Positions 55,201-64,000 of a stretch of DNA of 64,000 nucleotides are shown piece after piece. A program made the position numbers and the translations under genes. The notes beneath the pieces are model-generated. The model saw only the letters and a list, made by a program, of their open reading frames with translations, had not been told where the DNA came from and made no database searches. Origin of the DNA: Colius striatus (Eukaryota > Chordata > Aves > Coliiformes > Coliidae). The DNA lies in the NCBI RefSeq assembly GCF_028858725.1, contig NC_084774.1, positions 5,492,001 to 5,556,000 on the forward strand, written 5' to 3'. The first letter of the stretch is position 1. Each line of letters opens with the position of its first letter.

Positions 55201-58200
55201 TCACAGAGGAGCTAAAAGTCCTGTTGCCACTTACCAGGACACATTCAGCGTGACAAGCTCCCCTCCACCCCTCCCATCCCAGCCTGGCACTACCAAACTG
55301 TTGTTATAACGCAGGTGGCAGTTGGCTCACAGCTCTGCTGCAACCTAACCCATGTCTCACTTGCATCTATTACACTTCTGCCACTTCTAAGAGGCAAACC
55401 TGCCCAGTCCTTACCAGAGGTCTAATTGGTCCATATTTCTCCAGGGCATTTTTGAAAGGTGTAGGGGTGTGAGGAGTGTTGTCCACCACATACTTCTGAT
55501 CTGGTGTGACAAAGCTAGCAGCAGAGAGAGGGAAAGGCAAAAGGTCAGACATGCTGTAAGTTTTCCTCACAAAGTAACCCTCATCCTTCCAAGCACTCTC
55601 ATTACACAAGTCACCTGCAGAAACTCATGTGGCAGCAGCAAGGAGCCACCTGCCTGGCTGGACCATTCCTGGGGTGTGATCAGGGCAAACAGGCATGGAG
55701 AAGCCTTTAGCAGGGAAAACATCCTTCACACGTGCTAGCTGTGCTGCTCCTCCCTGCCAGTTACCAGGCATCGTTGTCAGAAAGCAGCACAACATCCTGA
55801 CACAGGCAACATGCAGCTCTGCAGGCCAGCCCTGCTCTGCAGAGCTTCTGCTGGTGGATCTGCTCTGACCCAGTCTGGGCCTGTGACAGTCACAGCGGGA
55901 CCAGAAGTCCTGTCTGCAAATGCACTTCCATTAGCTAAGCCTGCTCACACCAACTGGACAGTTGAGCTGCTCTGGACCATGCCAACAACAGAGCAGTTTT
56001 GCTATCCAAGCCAGCACCCTCCAACACCTCGTTGCTTCAGTCTACCAGCAAAATACGCCATCTGCAGACCATCCCTTCTCATCTGCCTGGCACAGTGCCT
56101 TGGGTAATCATCATCCCAGCCCTCAGTAACAGGTAAAGCAGTGGGTGTAGAGCTGAAGGGATGGATCTGAACAGAAATCCCTTCCCTGCTGCCACAGTGC
56201 TCATAGCACAGCAATGTTTCCCAAAGACACACAAGGAAGGCAACAGTCAACCCAGCAGCTGAGCACAACAGTGGTCATTTGGCCACAGGCCCAATCAGAT
56301 AGGACACTTATTCCCTGCAGCTCAGAGAACATCTGTCTCTGGGGGAAAAACACTGATTTAAGGAAATCCCCAGCCTGCCCTGCCTCTCTCCCAGTACTGA
56401 GGGAGGCATGTTTGAATTGGATCAGACTCTTGTGTGGAAAAGGACACTGCTCAGGTGGGGATGGAGGAGGAGGAACAGGACTTACGCAGAGTTCTTCTGG
56501 TGCAGAGGAGTCTTGTCCCTGTGCAGAGGTGTGGTGACAATCACCTTCTGACTGCACACAGGTGTGGAGGTCAGAGAGGGGTTCTCCAGTTCTAGTGTAT
56601 CCTGTTTAGTCCAAAAGTTTAAGAACTGCACAGTACAGAAAAGAAGGAGGCGGGGAGAAAGAGAAACACTCAGTCTCAAGCATCCCAGTACAGTATCACA
56701 AATCATTACTTTTACCTCAATATGGGAGAAAATCTGAGTACAGACAATCTTCCCACACCCAGTGGCACAGAGAGATCTGTCCCAGTACAAACTGGGATGA
56801 CTCTTACAGACACAAACAGTCCTGTACATGGACACACGTGTGAAAGTTGTCAGAAGGTACCTCAAACCTACAAAGATCATTTCCTTCCCATAAGGGATGA
56901 GCTGATATGACTACAGGCAGCTACAGAGTGGGAGAGAAGTCTCTCCTTGCAATGGTAGAGATAAGGCTGAGCAAAACAGAGTCAAAAGCCTCTTCTGCCC
57001 TCAGGTTGGCAAGCACAAAGGAAATCCATGGAACACAACAGTGTGCACAGGAAGATTTTGCATTGAGCTGCCTTCAAGCTAAAGTGTGAGAAAACAACAA
57101 ACTTTCTCATTTCTGATAGGATTTTATTTCACAACAGCCAATAAATGGCATCTTTATTACCACAAGGAACTAAGTTTGTACCCAAGAACTTATTGGGAAA
57201 GAAAAGCTAGGTGTGTCACATTTACTGGTGGTTGAAGCTCAGCCCAAGAGGCAGGACATGCCATTTGCCTCCTCAGATTCACTCCAGGCCTTTCAGTCTT
57301 TTACACTCTGCAAAGCTGCCTATTTCAGGTTCTACTCTGCTTTCCCAGTTCTTGCTAGTCTTGCATCTGAGGTCCACCTGAACCTGGGTGTCAAGACTGT
57401 CCTGCAGGTCTCTCTCATATATGGAAATGAAGGCCTGGAATGCACAGGTAGACAGGGTCTGAACAACAGAGCAGTTGTGGGAACTGTGCTGGAGAACACA
57501 GTAACACAGCAGCCTTTATTCTGTTATAGGCAGAGCTCCGACACATCAATACAAGATGCTAGTGGGTTTGAACACTACAGTGCTCCAAGACGATGCATGT
57601 TGGGGACCATATGTACAAAGCTGTGTGCACACTTAAGAGTCACACAAAGGCTGAAAGATCCTGAGTCCCTTTTGCAACAGACAAGCTTAGGAGCATTTTC
57701 CCAAGCACAATAACTCGGAGATCTTTGAGTTCTACACAGAGGAAGCCACTTTGCACTGTTGCCCACTCTGCTACCTGCAGCTGGGGCAGCAATACCCTGG
57801 GGACACTGTGCTCTCCAGTGATTCTGCAGCAGACATGTAGAGCTGCACAGTGCCACTCCTTCCTCATAGTGGGCACTTGCCCTGCCCATCACACAAGGCA
57901 GCTGGGCTCCTACACTGCAAGCATTCCTGGAGGCAGGCACAGGCTGCTGCTTCCCCAGGAAGCGCAGCACTGAAGACAAGCAGTGCCAGAACCCAGCTCT
58001 GCATCTTGGTTTAGCAGACACACACCCTGTGCACCTCTTCCAAGGGAGGAGAAACACAAGGCTGGCAGAGCTGATAGGAACACGTGGCATTAAGGCAAGA
58101 GAACAGAACACTAACATGCTTATTAGCTCTCAATCAAGCCCAAGCAGAGGACTGCAGACTCAGCTCTGCTATTACTTCATACCTGAGATGGAGAGAAGGG

Positions 58201-61200
58201 CAGTGTCTTGACAGGCGTGCTCTTGGGCGTCATGCTGTTGCAGGAGTCAAGAAAGGAAAGGCTGGTGCTGGTGGCATTCTCTGTGACAGGGGAGAGGGAG
58301 AACTTCCTCTTCTTCTGCCGCTTCAGCACAGAGGGTGGCGTGCCAAAGCTCACTTCTGAGTGTGGAGAGATGGGGATGAGCTCCCCCTTGCTGCTCTTGC
58401 TCAGGTCAGAGATGGTGTGGCCGTCCAGGCGGTACTCGGTCACACTGGGCAGGGACGGCGTTGGCTTGCTGGGGCTTTGCCTCACCGGGCTGTTGCTGCT
58501 ACTGCTGCTGCCAGCAGAGGGTTCCTCAGGCAGGTCGAACTGGGTCAGATCACACCACCCATCTGGGTCCTGCATGCAAGGGAAACCATCAGAAGCAGCC
58601 CAGGAAGGAAAGCAGAGCAGCCAACCAGTGCAGATGCAGAGATGCACTGAGAGGTGAAATAAGCAGGTGTGTGAGATTGCACAAACTTTTACAAGAAGCC
58701 TGGCACAAGTCCTCCTCCCCTCTGCTGCCAGCACAGCTCAGAGCCAGACCAGGAAACTGGCCCAGCTGAAAGCTGCTGTCTGTGCATAGGGCAGATTTTT
58801 CTGTTTAGGCAAGGTTGGTTTCCCAGTTCAGTTCATAGCACAGCTGCACAAACAGCTGCACTCCCACAGAGGGGACAAAAACTGCAGCTGGGGATAGGTC
58901 TGGGGACAGAGGCTGAATGAAGTGACCGTCACCCAACACCAACGTGCAGTATTGGACACACAGATACAGCTGGACAGGACAGAGGGCTCTGCTGTAAGCA
59001 AGTGGCTGAAAGATGATTAAAAATAACCACAGCAGTGCACAGATGAGCTGCTACACAGCTGGACCTCACCCACAAACAGGCCCCCAGATGGGCCATTCAG
59101 CCTTGGTCAGAGGCTCACAGTCTTCCTATATATATGCAAAGTGGATCCTTCACAGCTCATAAGGGTGGGGGCTGAAGTGACATTTCCCTCTGATGGCTGT
59201 GAAGTGCTGGGTTGACTCTAGCCTGCCCTGGCATGCCTTCATCAACCTCGGGGAACTAAACGCTGAGTGACTTGCCAAAAAATTACTAGTTGCAGTGGAG
59301 TCACCTCTACTACAAGCTAATGGTGGCATCACTCCAGTGTGAAGGTGTCTGTCCTGAATACTACAAGCAGGCCTAGCCTACATCCAGTCTGTCCTGGCCT
59401 GTCCCATCTCATAACAGCAAGGAAAGGAAAGCCCATGAGCATGGGTGTGAACCATTATGAAATAAATGCTGGTTGAGAAAGGAGGGCCTGAGATCAGGTT
59501 TGCCAGCATCTACAGCAGCACCCATGCACAGCTCCCCACCTAGGGAATTCACAAGCCCAGAGCAGTACTGGCAGTGCTGGAAAGGCCTCATCCAGCTCTG
59601 GAAAAGAAACAGTGAGAAACTGCAAGCAAATGACAGACCCAGCCCTCCTCAGGAAGCCCATGGTGGTAAGCAAGGGGACCCAGAAAGTTCACTCAAAGGA
59701 AAAGTCGGGGGGGATCAGTCCCTCTGCATTAGCTGGAGGAGTGAAGGTCTGTTACTTACAGATTCGATCATGTCCAGAGCTTCATTGAAGGCTGGCACAG
59801 ATGTCGGGTACAAACAGCTGGCAGCTTCAACAACCCACTTGTATGGTGATGTGGTAAATGAAGAGGCATCCTCAGGCACCACATCATCTGGGGTCCCCTC
59901 AGGGTTCTGCTCCATCAGTTCAGCAGTTGGCAGCTCCGAAGGCAGCTCCTGCACGCCCGTCACTTCCTCATCACTGACATCCTCTTCCTTTATTTCAGAG
60001 ACATTGACTGGCCAGTTTGGTAGGACAGTCTTTGCACATACAACAAAGAAAGCCCAGCCATTAGTAGAAACTAAGGCAACACTGTCAAGTCCTGGGGGCA
60101 AAAAGCAAGAGTCCCTGGACACACTCAGCTCTGCCTGGACTCCCCCCGGCCATTCAGTTTGCTTCACACTCCCATTCACCCTCAATGCTTTGTCCCATAT
60201 GTCATCTGAGCAGGATCCCAGGCAACCCAATGAGCACAGGACTGTTTAATTGAAGATTTGACTTCAGAGTATCCCAGGAGAAAGTTGAACAAAAGCTGAG
60301 CAGGTAGCACTAATTCTAAATTTCCTGCTTTCCAAGAGCCTGCCTTTGAAAGCTGCATGCCTTCTTCATGAAAAGCATAACTGGGTGTACTTCCCCTGCT
60401 TCCTTTTTCAGAGGAAAGGAACACAATACCTCTTCATCATGCCCCCCTACACTGTCTGCAGCAGCCTCCCTTTCCCACCAGAAACAGCAGTCTCCAAGAC
60501 AGACCTAATGCTGGGATTGGCAAGACAACACACTAGCAGATTGCTGTCTTCTGCCTGGATAACACATTTAGGCTTACACTGCAACTTTAGCTCCTGAAAG
60601 GAGAGAACTCCTAAGAGTCAGTTTGTTGAAAGAAGCTGGGGGAAAGCACAGAATGAAGCTGACCCTGCTGCAAACATGCTGGTGCAGTACCTGGATCTCA
60701 GTTCCCGTTTGACTTTTGCTCTCCTTGTCATCCACCTCCACAAGCAAGTACAGTGACTTGGACTCCTTGGTTTCATTGAGGAAGCCTCCTGTGTCCACCT
60801 TGCGCTTGATGGTAGAGTTCCAGTGATTCTTCACAGCATTGTCGGTCCTGCAGAGAAAGCAGAAAGAGAAATCATCATGTACAGTAGCTTTAAAGAACAG
60901 CCAACAGCTCCTACACACTCTCCAGCTCGATCCTGTGAGTCCAACACGTGGATCTCCATTGGCCACCCAGTTGTGAAAGCACCAATGGGCAAAGACATCC
61001 TACCTTCCAGGCAGCAGCTTGGCAATCTCAGCCCAACGATTCCCCAGGACCTTGTGGGCCTCAAAAATGATGCGATCCTCTTCCTCGGTCCATGAAGATT
61101 TCTTCACCTCAGGGTTCAGGTGGTTATGCCAGCGTTCCCGGCACTGCTTCCCCAACCGCCCTTTCAGGTGCTTGGCTATCAGGGTCCACTGTTTGGTGCC

Positions 61201-63474
61201 ATATTTTTTAACCAGTTCAATTACCTTTGAAAAGAGCAGGAGAAAAATTAAGAAATAGAATACTGGGGCAAGAAGTCAATACAGTTATCTTCAGCTGTGC
61301 TCTTCACCTCTTGGGACAAGATAAGGGCACACAGAGAAAGGCCCCTGAGGAGAAAAAAGCTGGAAGGATGCACCACTGACAATCATGTTGCTCTCATGTT
61401 GCAAGGACAACAATCTAGTTGAATTTCTGGAAGATGTTGTTTTCATGCAGCTATTTTGCCACATGACACCTCTGAATGTAGACAACCCTCACAGAAGATG
61501 GGGCTGGAGACTGGCAGGTGCAGTGGGGCAGAAGGGTGCAGATTTAGCAACATGTGCCCATTTCTGAACAAGGGCCAAGTGCCACTTGCTCCAAGGCTCC
61601 TCTTCCCTCCTTCCTACTCACGACCCGGCCACATGACAACAGTCCTCATCAGCTCTGCACTGGTCTGCCTGATGGGCACATCCTCACTTCAACACTGCTA
61701 CACCAGAACATGCCAGGGGCTGCAGCTCTGTGCCTTGCTGGCACCAGGACACACAGTGAGAGCTCCAAAGCATAAACAAGCCATATTCACTTAAGAGCCA
61801 TCCACTTTACCATTTGCCCTTTACCCAGGACTTTGTTACTTCTGCTCAAGGCTCGGTGCAAATGCTTCTGGGCACAAAATCTGTTCTCAGTCCCTGCGAT
61901 ATGACCACGGCATAGACAGGACAAATCTATCTGCTGCAACGTTCAGCCCACCACGATCTTAGATAGCAGGCTGAAGGGTTCTCAAAGAGCATTTCTACCC
62001 TGGCCAGTTGCACTCAGCTGAAATATATGGGTAGAGAGGCAAAGTTCTTGGCCCCTGACAGATATCTCTGCTGCAGAATCCTGACTATCAAGCACAGACT
62101 TTGTGATCACTGCACAAAGACACCAAACTGATGCACAGGCCAAGGAGCTGGAGTGTTTGCAGGGCAAAGCCATGTGCAGTATCAGAAGGAGAAATCTGCA
62201 GCCCAGCCTAGACAGGGCAGGTAGGCTGGCAGTCAGGACATGCAATGGGTAGAGTAAAGCAGGCAGCAATTACTCTGCTATAGAAAGATGGAAGGACAAC
62301 ATGGGAAGCTTCCCTAGAACGTGCTTGGTATAACACACAGATGGGAGGCAAATGGCACCATTATCAGCCTGTAACAGGACCAAAAGGGAAAGAAATAGAG
62401 AAGCAGAAGTGTTATACAGAATCTCACAGCCTAGCAAAACTTACATCAGAAAACTCTGGTAAAAGATGGAATGAATTTCAACTTATTTTAAGCATATCAA
62501 GATGACAAGTCTGTCTGAGCTGGGCCCTCAGGTCACTTTGGAATTAGCAGAGAAACAGGCTCACAGAAGTCATGATTCACCTAGCTGACCTCTAAGATCC
62601 ACTTCAGTCTGTCTACTGTGGCACAGGAAATGCCAGGTTTATTTTCTCTTAGATCAAACATGGCCAGGTCTGGTGGAGATCTGCCAGTAGGCAGATGAAT
62701 TAATTCCCTTTTCTGCGCTCTCACCTGCTGTGGCAGTACTGTGTGAAAGGAAGAAGGTGTTCAGCTGAAAAGGCCTAGACCTGCTCCTGCACATCACAAC
62801 CAGCTCAGAAGAGGTCAGAGTGCTGCTCTCACAGGTATCCACCACTGGAAAGAATTACCCACAGACACGAGGGTCTGACACCTCCATTCTCTCCACAGAC
62901 AGTTACATTCCAACAGCCAGATCCTCTGGGCTCTGACTCACCTTTTGGTCCTCCTCTTTGGTCCAAGGGCCCTTAACCAAGTCTGGATTCAACACCCTCA
63001 GCCACCGGTACTGACACTGCTGATCACTGCGGTTCTAGGAAAAGGAAATAACAGCCTTGTGTTAGACTGGACACTCCAAACACCCCTATAACAGCAGTCC
63101 CCACACACAGGCTGGCCCATGGAGAACCTGCAAAAGCACATAAAGAATACACACTAACATTAGGTTACCAGGTGCAGGGACAGGAACTTAAATTTCTCAC
63201 CCCAGCTCTAACAGACTCACCCTTGAAAGTCCTCTATTCAAGAAGGATGTCCCCCTGCCCTGAAAGAGCACTGTTGCACAGCCTGGAGCTGCAGTCACAC
63301 AACAACATCCCACTGTGCAAGGTGCTACAGAGAACCAGCACAATGAGCACAAGAAGAGACATGCAAACACTACAATTCCCAACTGGGCAAGGAGTTACTT
63401 ACAGGAAAGTGACTGGCCAGGAACTTCCAGTCATTCTGGCCATAATGTCTTACTAACATCTTCAGCTGCTCATC
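52122..63474 (-). CDS. MYBL2: MYBL2 (B-Myb), 12 exons, 5' end outside window
   Basis: B-Myb is a nuclear transcription factor of the cell cycle that joins the MuvB complex to switch on G2/M genes. The exons, joined across GT-AG introns, encode 648 residues ending in a stop. They begin at the equivalent of human residue 39, so a total near 686 is expected. The order is rest of Myb repeat R1, R2 and R3 (exons at 63403-60691) with all the typical Trp residues, an acidic region (59760-60029), and a Ser/Thr-Pro-rich regulatory region of CDK-type sites (58183-55415). A bipartite nuclear signal follows (54697-53778), then the C-terminal MuvB-binding segment (53404-52122). All exon phases agree. It is a host gene with introns, not a viral myb. 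Confidence 0.95.
53404..53550 (-). CDS. MYBL2: MYBL2 exon: variable C-terminal region (49 codons)
   Basis: It contains [17 protein letters not shown] and QPEKM, and ends SHFRPPAP. It corresponds to the human LLNQGF...PEK...SHF stretch. Donor GTAAGG. The 1153-bp intron after it has no recognised feature. Confidence 0.92.
53778..53894 (-). CDS. MYBL2: MYBL2 exon: [20 protein letters not shown] (39 codons)
   Basis: It has the second half of the nuclear signal followed by the strongly conserved [10 protein letters not shown]. The later part ([14 protein letters not shown]) is variable between species. The next intron is 227 bp. Confidence 0.95.
54129..54440 (-). mobile_element. CR1 LINE 3' fragment in a MYBL2 intron
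   Basis: The plus strand reads as the reverse complement of a CR1 3' end: GGGTTGGAAGGGACCTCA, then CATCCAGTGCAACCCCCCTGCC, later AGGAAGAAATTCTCCC and CATTGCCCCTTAGGGC. The element therefore lies on the minus strand within the 802-bp intron. It is a separate copy from those in the array spacers. Confidence 0.85.
54697..54810 (-). CDS. MYBL2: MYBL2 exon: [10 protein letters not shown] to KQKRKQG (38 codons)
   Basis: It encodes [21 protein letters not shown] and ends with a basic EKQKRK, the first half of a bipartite nuclear signal. Donor GTGGGT is non-optimal but keeps the reading frame with the next exon. Confidence 0.93.
55415..55514 (-). CDS. MYBL2: MYBL2 exon: FVTPDQKY and [12 protein letters not shown] (33 codons + 1 nt)
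   Basis: Acceptor GCTAG, donor GTAAGG. It contains the conserved [19 protein letters not shown], another cluster of CDK-type sites. The next intron is 604 bp with nothing recognised. Confidence 0.95.
56486..56625 (-). CDS. MYBL2: MYBL2 exon: FLNFW and [11 protein letters not shown] region (46 codons + 2 nt)
   Basis: It encodes [25 protein letters not shown] and [14 protein letters not shown], a conserved block with several Thr-Pro sites. The split Ala codon is completed by the next exon. The next intron is 971 bp with nothing recognised. Confidence 0.95.
58183..58569 (-). CDS. MYBL2: MYBL2 exon: Ser/Pro-rich regulatory region (129 codons)
   Basis: It contains [44 protein letters not shown] and [10 protein letters not shown]. 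It ends with [16 protein letters not shown], which is dense in Thr/Ser-Pro sites of the kind phosphorylated by cyclin A/CDK2 in this family. A short Ser run (GSSSSSNS) is present. The 1557-bp intron after it has no recognised feature. Confidence 0.95.
59760..60029 (-). CDS. MYBL2: MYBL2 exon: acidic region and YKWVVEAA motif (90 codons)
   Basis: It opens near NWP and [10 protein letters not shown], an acidic stretch in the transactivation region, and ends with [10 protein letters not shown] and EALDMIES, which are conserved in vertebrate B-Myb. The 1190-bp intron after it has no recognised feature. Confidence 0.93.
60691..60847 (-). CDS. MYBL2: MYBL2 exon: end of R3 and linker (52 codons + 1 nt)
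   Basis: It begins with [16 protein letters not shown], the R3 DNA-recognition helix, then the conserved VDTGGFL and a variable acidic/Lys linker. The intron after it is 661 bp with nothing recognised. Confidence 0.95.
61004..61224 (-). CDS. MYBL2: MYBL2 exon: R2 and most of R3 (73 codons + 2 nt)
   Basis: It contains [32 protein letters not shown] and [12 protein letters not shown]. Donor GTAGGA is a weaker match to consensus than the others. The split Arg codon is completed by the first base of the next exon. Confidence 0.95.
62942..63034 (-). CDS. MYBL2: MYBL2 exon: end of R1 and start of R2 (31 codons)
   Basis: It contains [14 protein letters not shown] (R1 recognition helix end) and [10 protein letters not shown] (first Trp of R2). 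Donor GTGAGT. The following 1717-bp intron shows no recognised feature. Confidence 0.94.
63403..63474 (-). CDS. MYBL2: MYBL2 exon: middle of Myb repeat R1 (24 codons)
   Basis: Acceptor TTGCAG above 63474, donor GTAAGT below 63403, complete codons at both ends. It encodes the R1 helix segment with NDWKFLAS. The next intron is 368 bp. Upstream exons should lie beyond 64000; nothing in 63475-64000 matches them. Confidence 0.93.
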
Positions 63475-64000
63475 CTGCAAAGAACATAGACATTTACTTA
63501 CACATATACTGAGGCAACACATCATAGGCACCCTGAGCTGATGGCATCAAGAGAACAAGATGGATATTCTGATGAACTGTAAAGAAGAGGGGTTTTGGCT
63601 CTCAGGGGAGGAAGGTGGCTGACACTGTCCTTCATCAGCACACCATACATGAAGCCCAGCTGCAGCAGACCATTTGTTTCTGTACTAGGGTGAGATCACG
63701 CAGTGAGTGCAAAACAAGAGCTCAGTTCTTTTCCAGTAGTCTGCTTCAAACCCCACAGCCAAGGCTACCTGCTTATTCAGCCCCAGTACACCCCTGACTT
63801 GATAGTCCATCTCCCAGCTCAGTCACTGCCTTTGTCTGGCCAAGAAAGCTGACAAGTTTAAGTGTATCACCACTAGCCTGGGCACCTACCATCTCTCAGT
63901 GCTACAGGGCTCTACCACACATCTTTCATAAACTCTGCTACAGCTCACCAAAAGCCTGCTGTAGATGTCCTCACCTCTGGGCTCTGGCTGGGCAAACAGA

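Noticed and set aside
52122..63474. MYBL2 as a captured retroviral myb
   Set aside because: It has twelve exons with GT-AG introns and the B-Myb-specific C-terminus. Viral myb derives from c-Myb and lacks introns.
63960..64000. Possible upstream MYBL2 exon ending at a GTGAGG on the minus strand near 63985
   Set aside because: None of its frames matches the conserved residues before DEQL in B-Myb, and the piece is cut by the window end.

Overview
The window is vertebrate, and almost certainly avian, nuclear DNA. The evidence is a spliced MYBL2 gene on the minus strand, fragments of the bird/reptile CR1 LINE, and retroviral LTRs with the layout of avian ERV families. A passerine is my best guess, but the sequence alone does not settle the species.

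From position 1 to about 50.6 kb lies a tandem array of one plus-strand gene. There are 17 copies with a complete 5' end plus the tail of an 18th at the left edge. Each copy has a TATA box, a very short non-coding exon 1, a 192-193 bp GT-AG intron, and a single coding exon that begins three bases after the acceptor. The protein has a signal peptide, a short coiled ectodomain, one membrane span, a cytoplasmic tail of 16-residue repeats (48-bp coding minisatellite) and a basic C-terminus. The first 110 residues resemble the N-terminal region of the multicopy avian ITPRIP-like (ITPRIPL1-like) proteins, but no Mab-21 domain follows. Thirteen copies are open: eight of 360 aa (copies 1, 3, 5, 7, 9, 11, 12, 14), two of 311 aa (2, 10), and one each of 295 (13), 264 (16) and 328 aa (17). 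Four copies (4, 6, 8, 15) share the same stop at codon 45.

The copies are separated by two kinds of short spacer. Spacer A is 599 bp in all seven cases and spacer B is 1757 bp in eight of nine (1756 in the other), mostly alternating. Two long spacers (39.1-45.8 kb and 47.05-50.56 kb) hold the longer sequence from which A and B can be derived by internal junctions, and block sums give exactly 599 and 1757. The first long spacer also holds CR1 fragments, a ~190-bp diverged tandem repeat, a decayed env remnant with a 3' LTR, and the unfused versions of both promoter types.

From 50.56 to about 51.48 kb nothing is recognised. From about 51.5 to 63.47 kb lie twelve exons of MYBL2 (B-Myb), read right to left, encoding 648 residues from within Myb repeat R1 to the stop. 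The first two exons (about 38 residues) should lie beyond 64000. MYBL2 is an ordinary single-copy gene and forms the unique flank of the array. No functional link between the two is visible.
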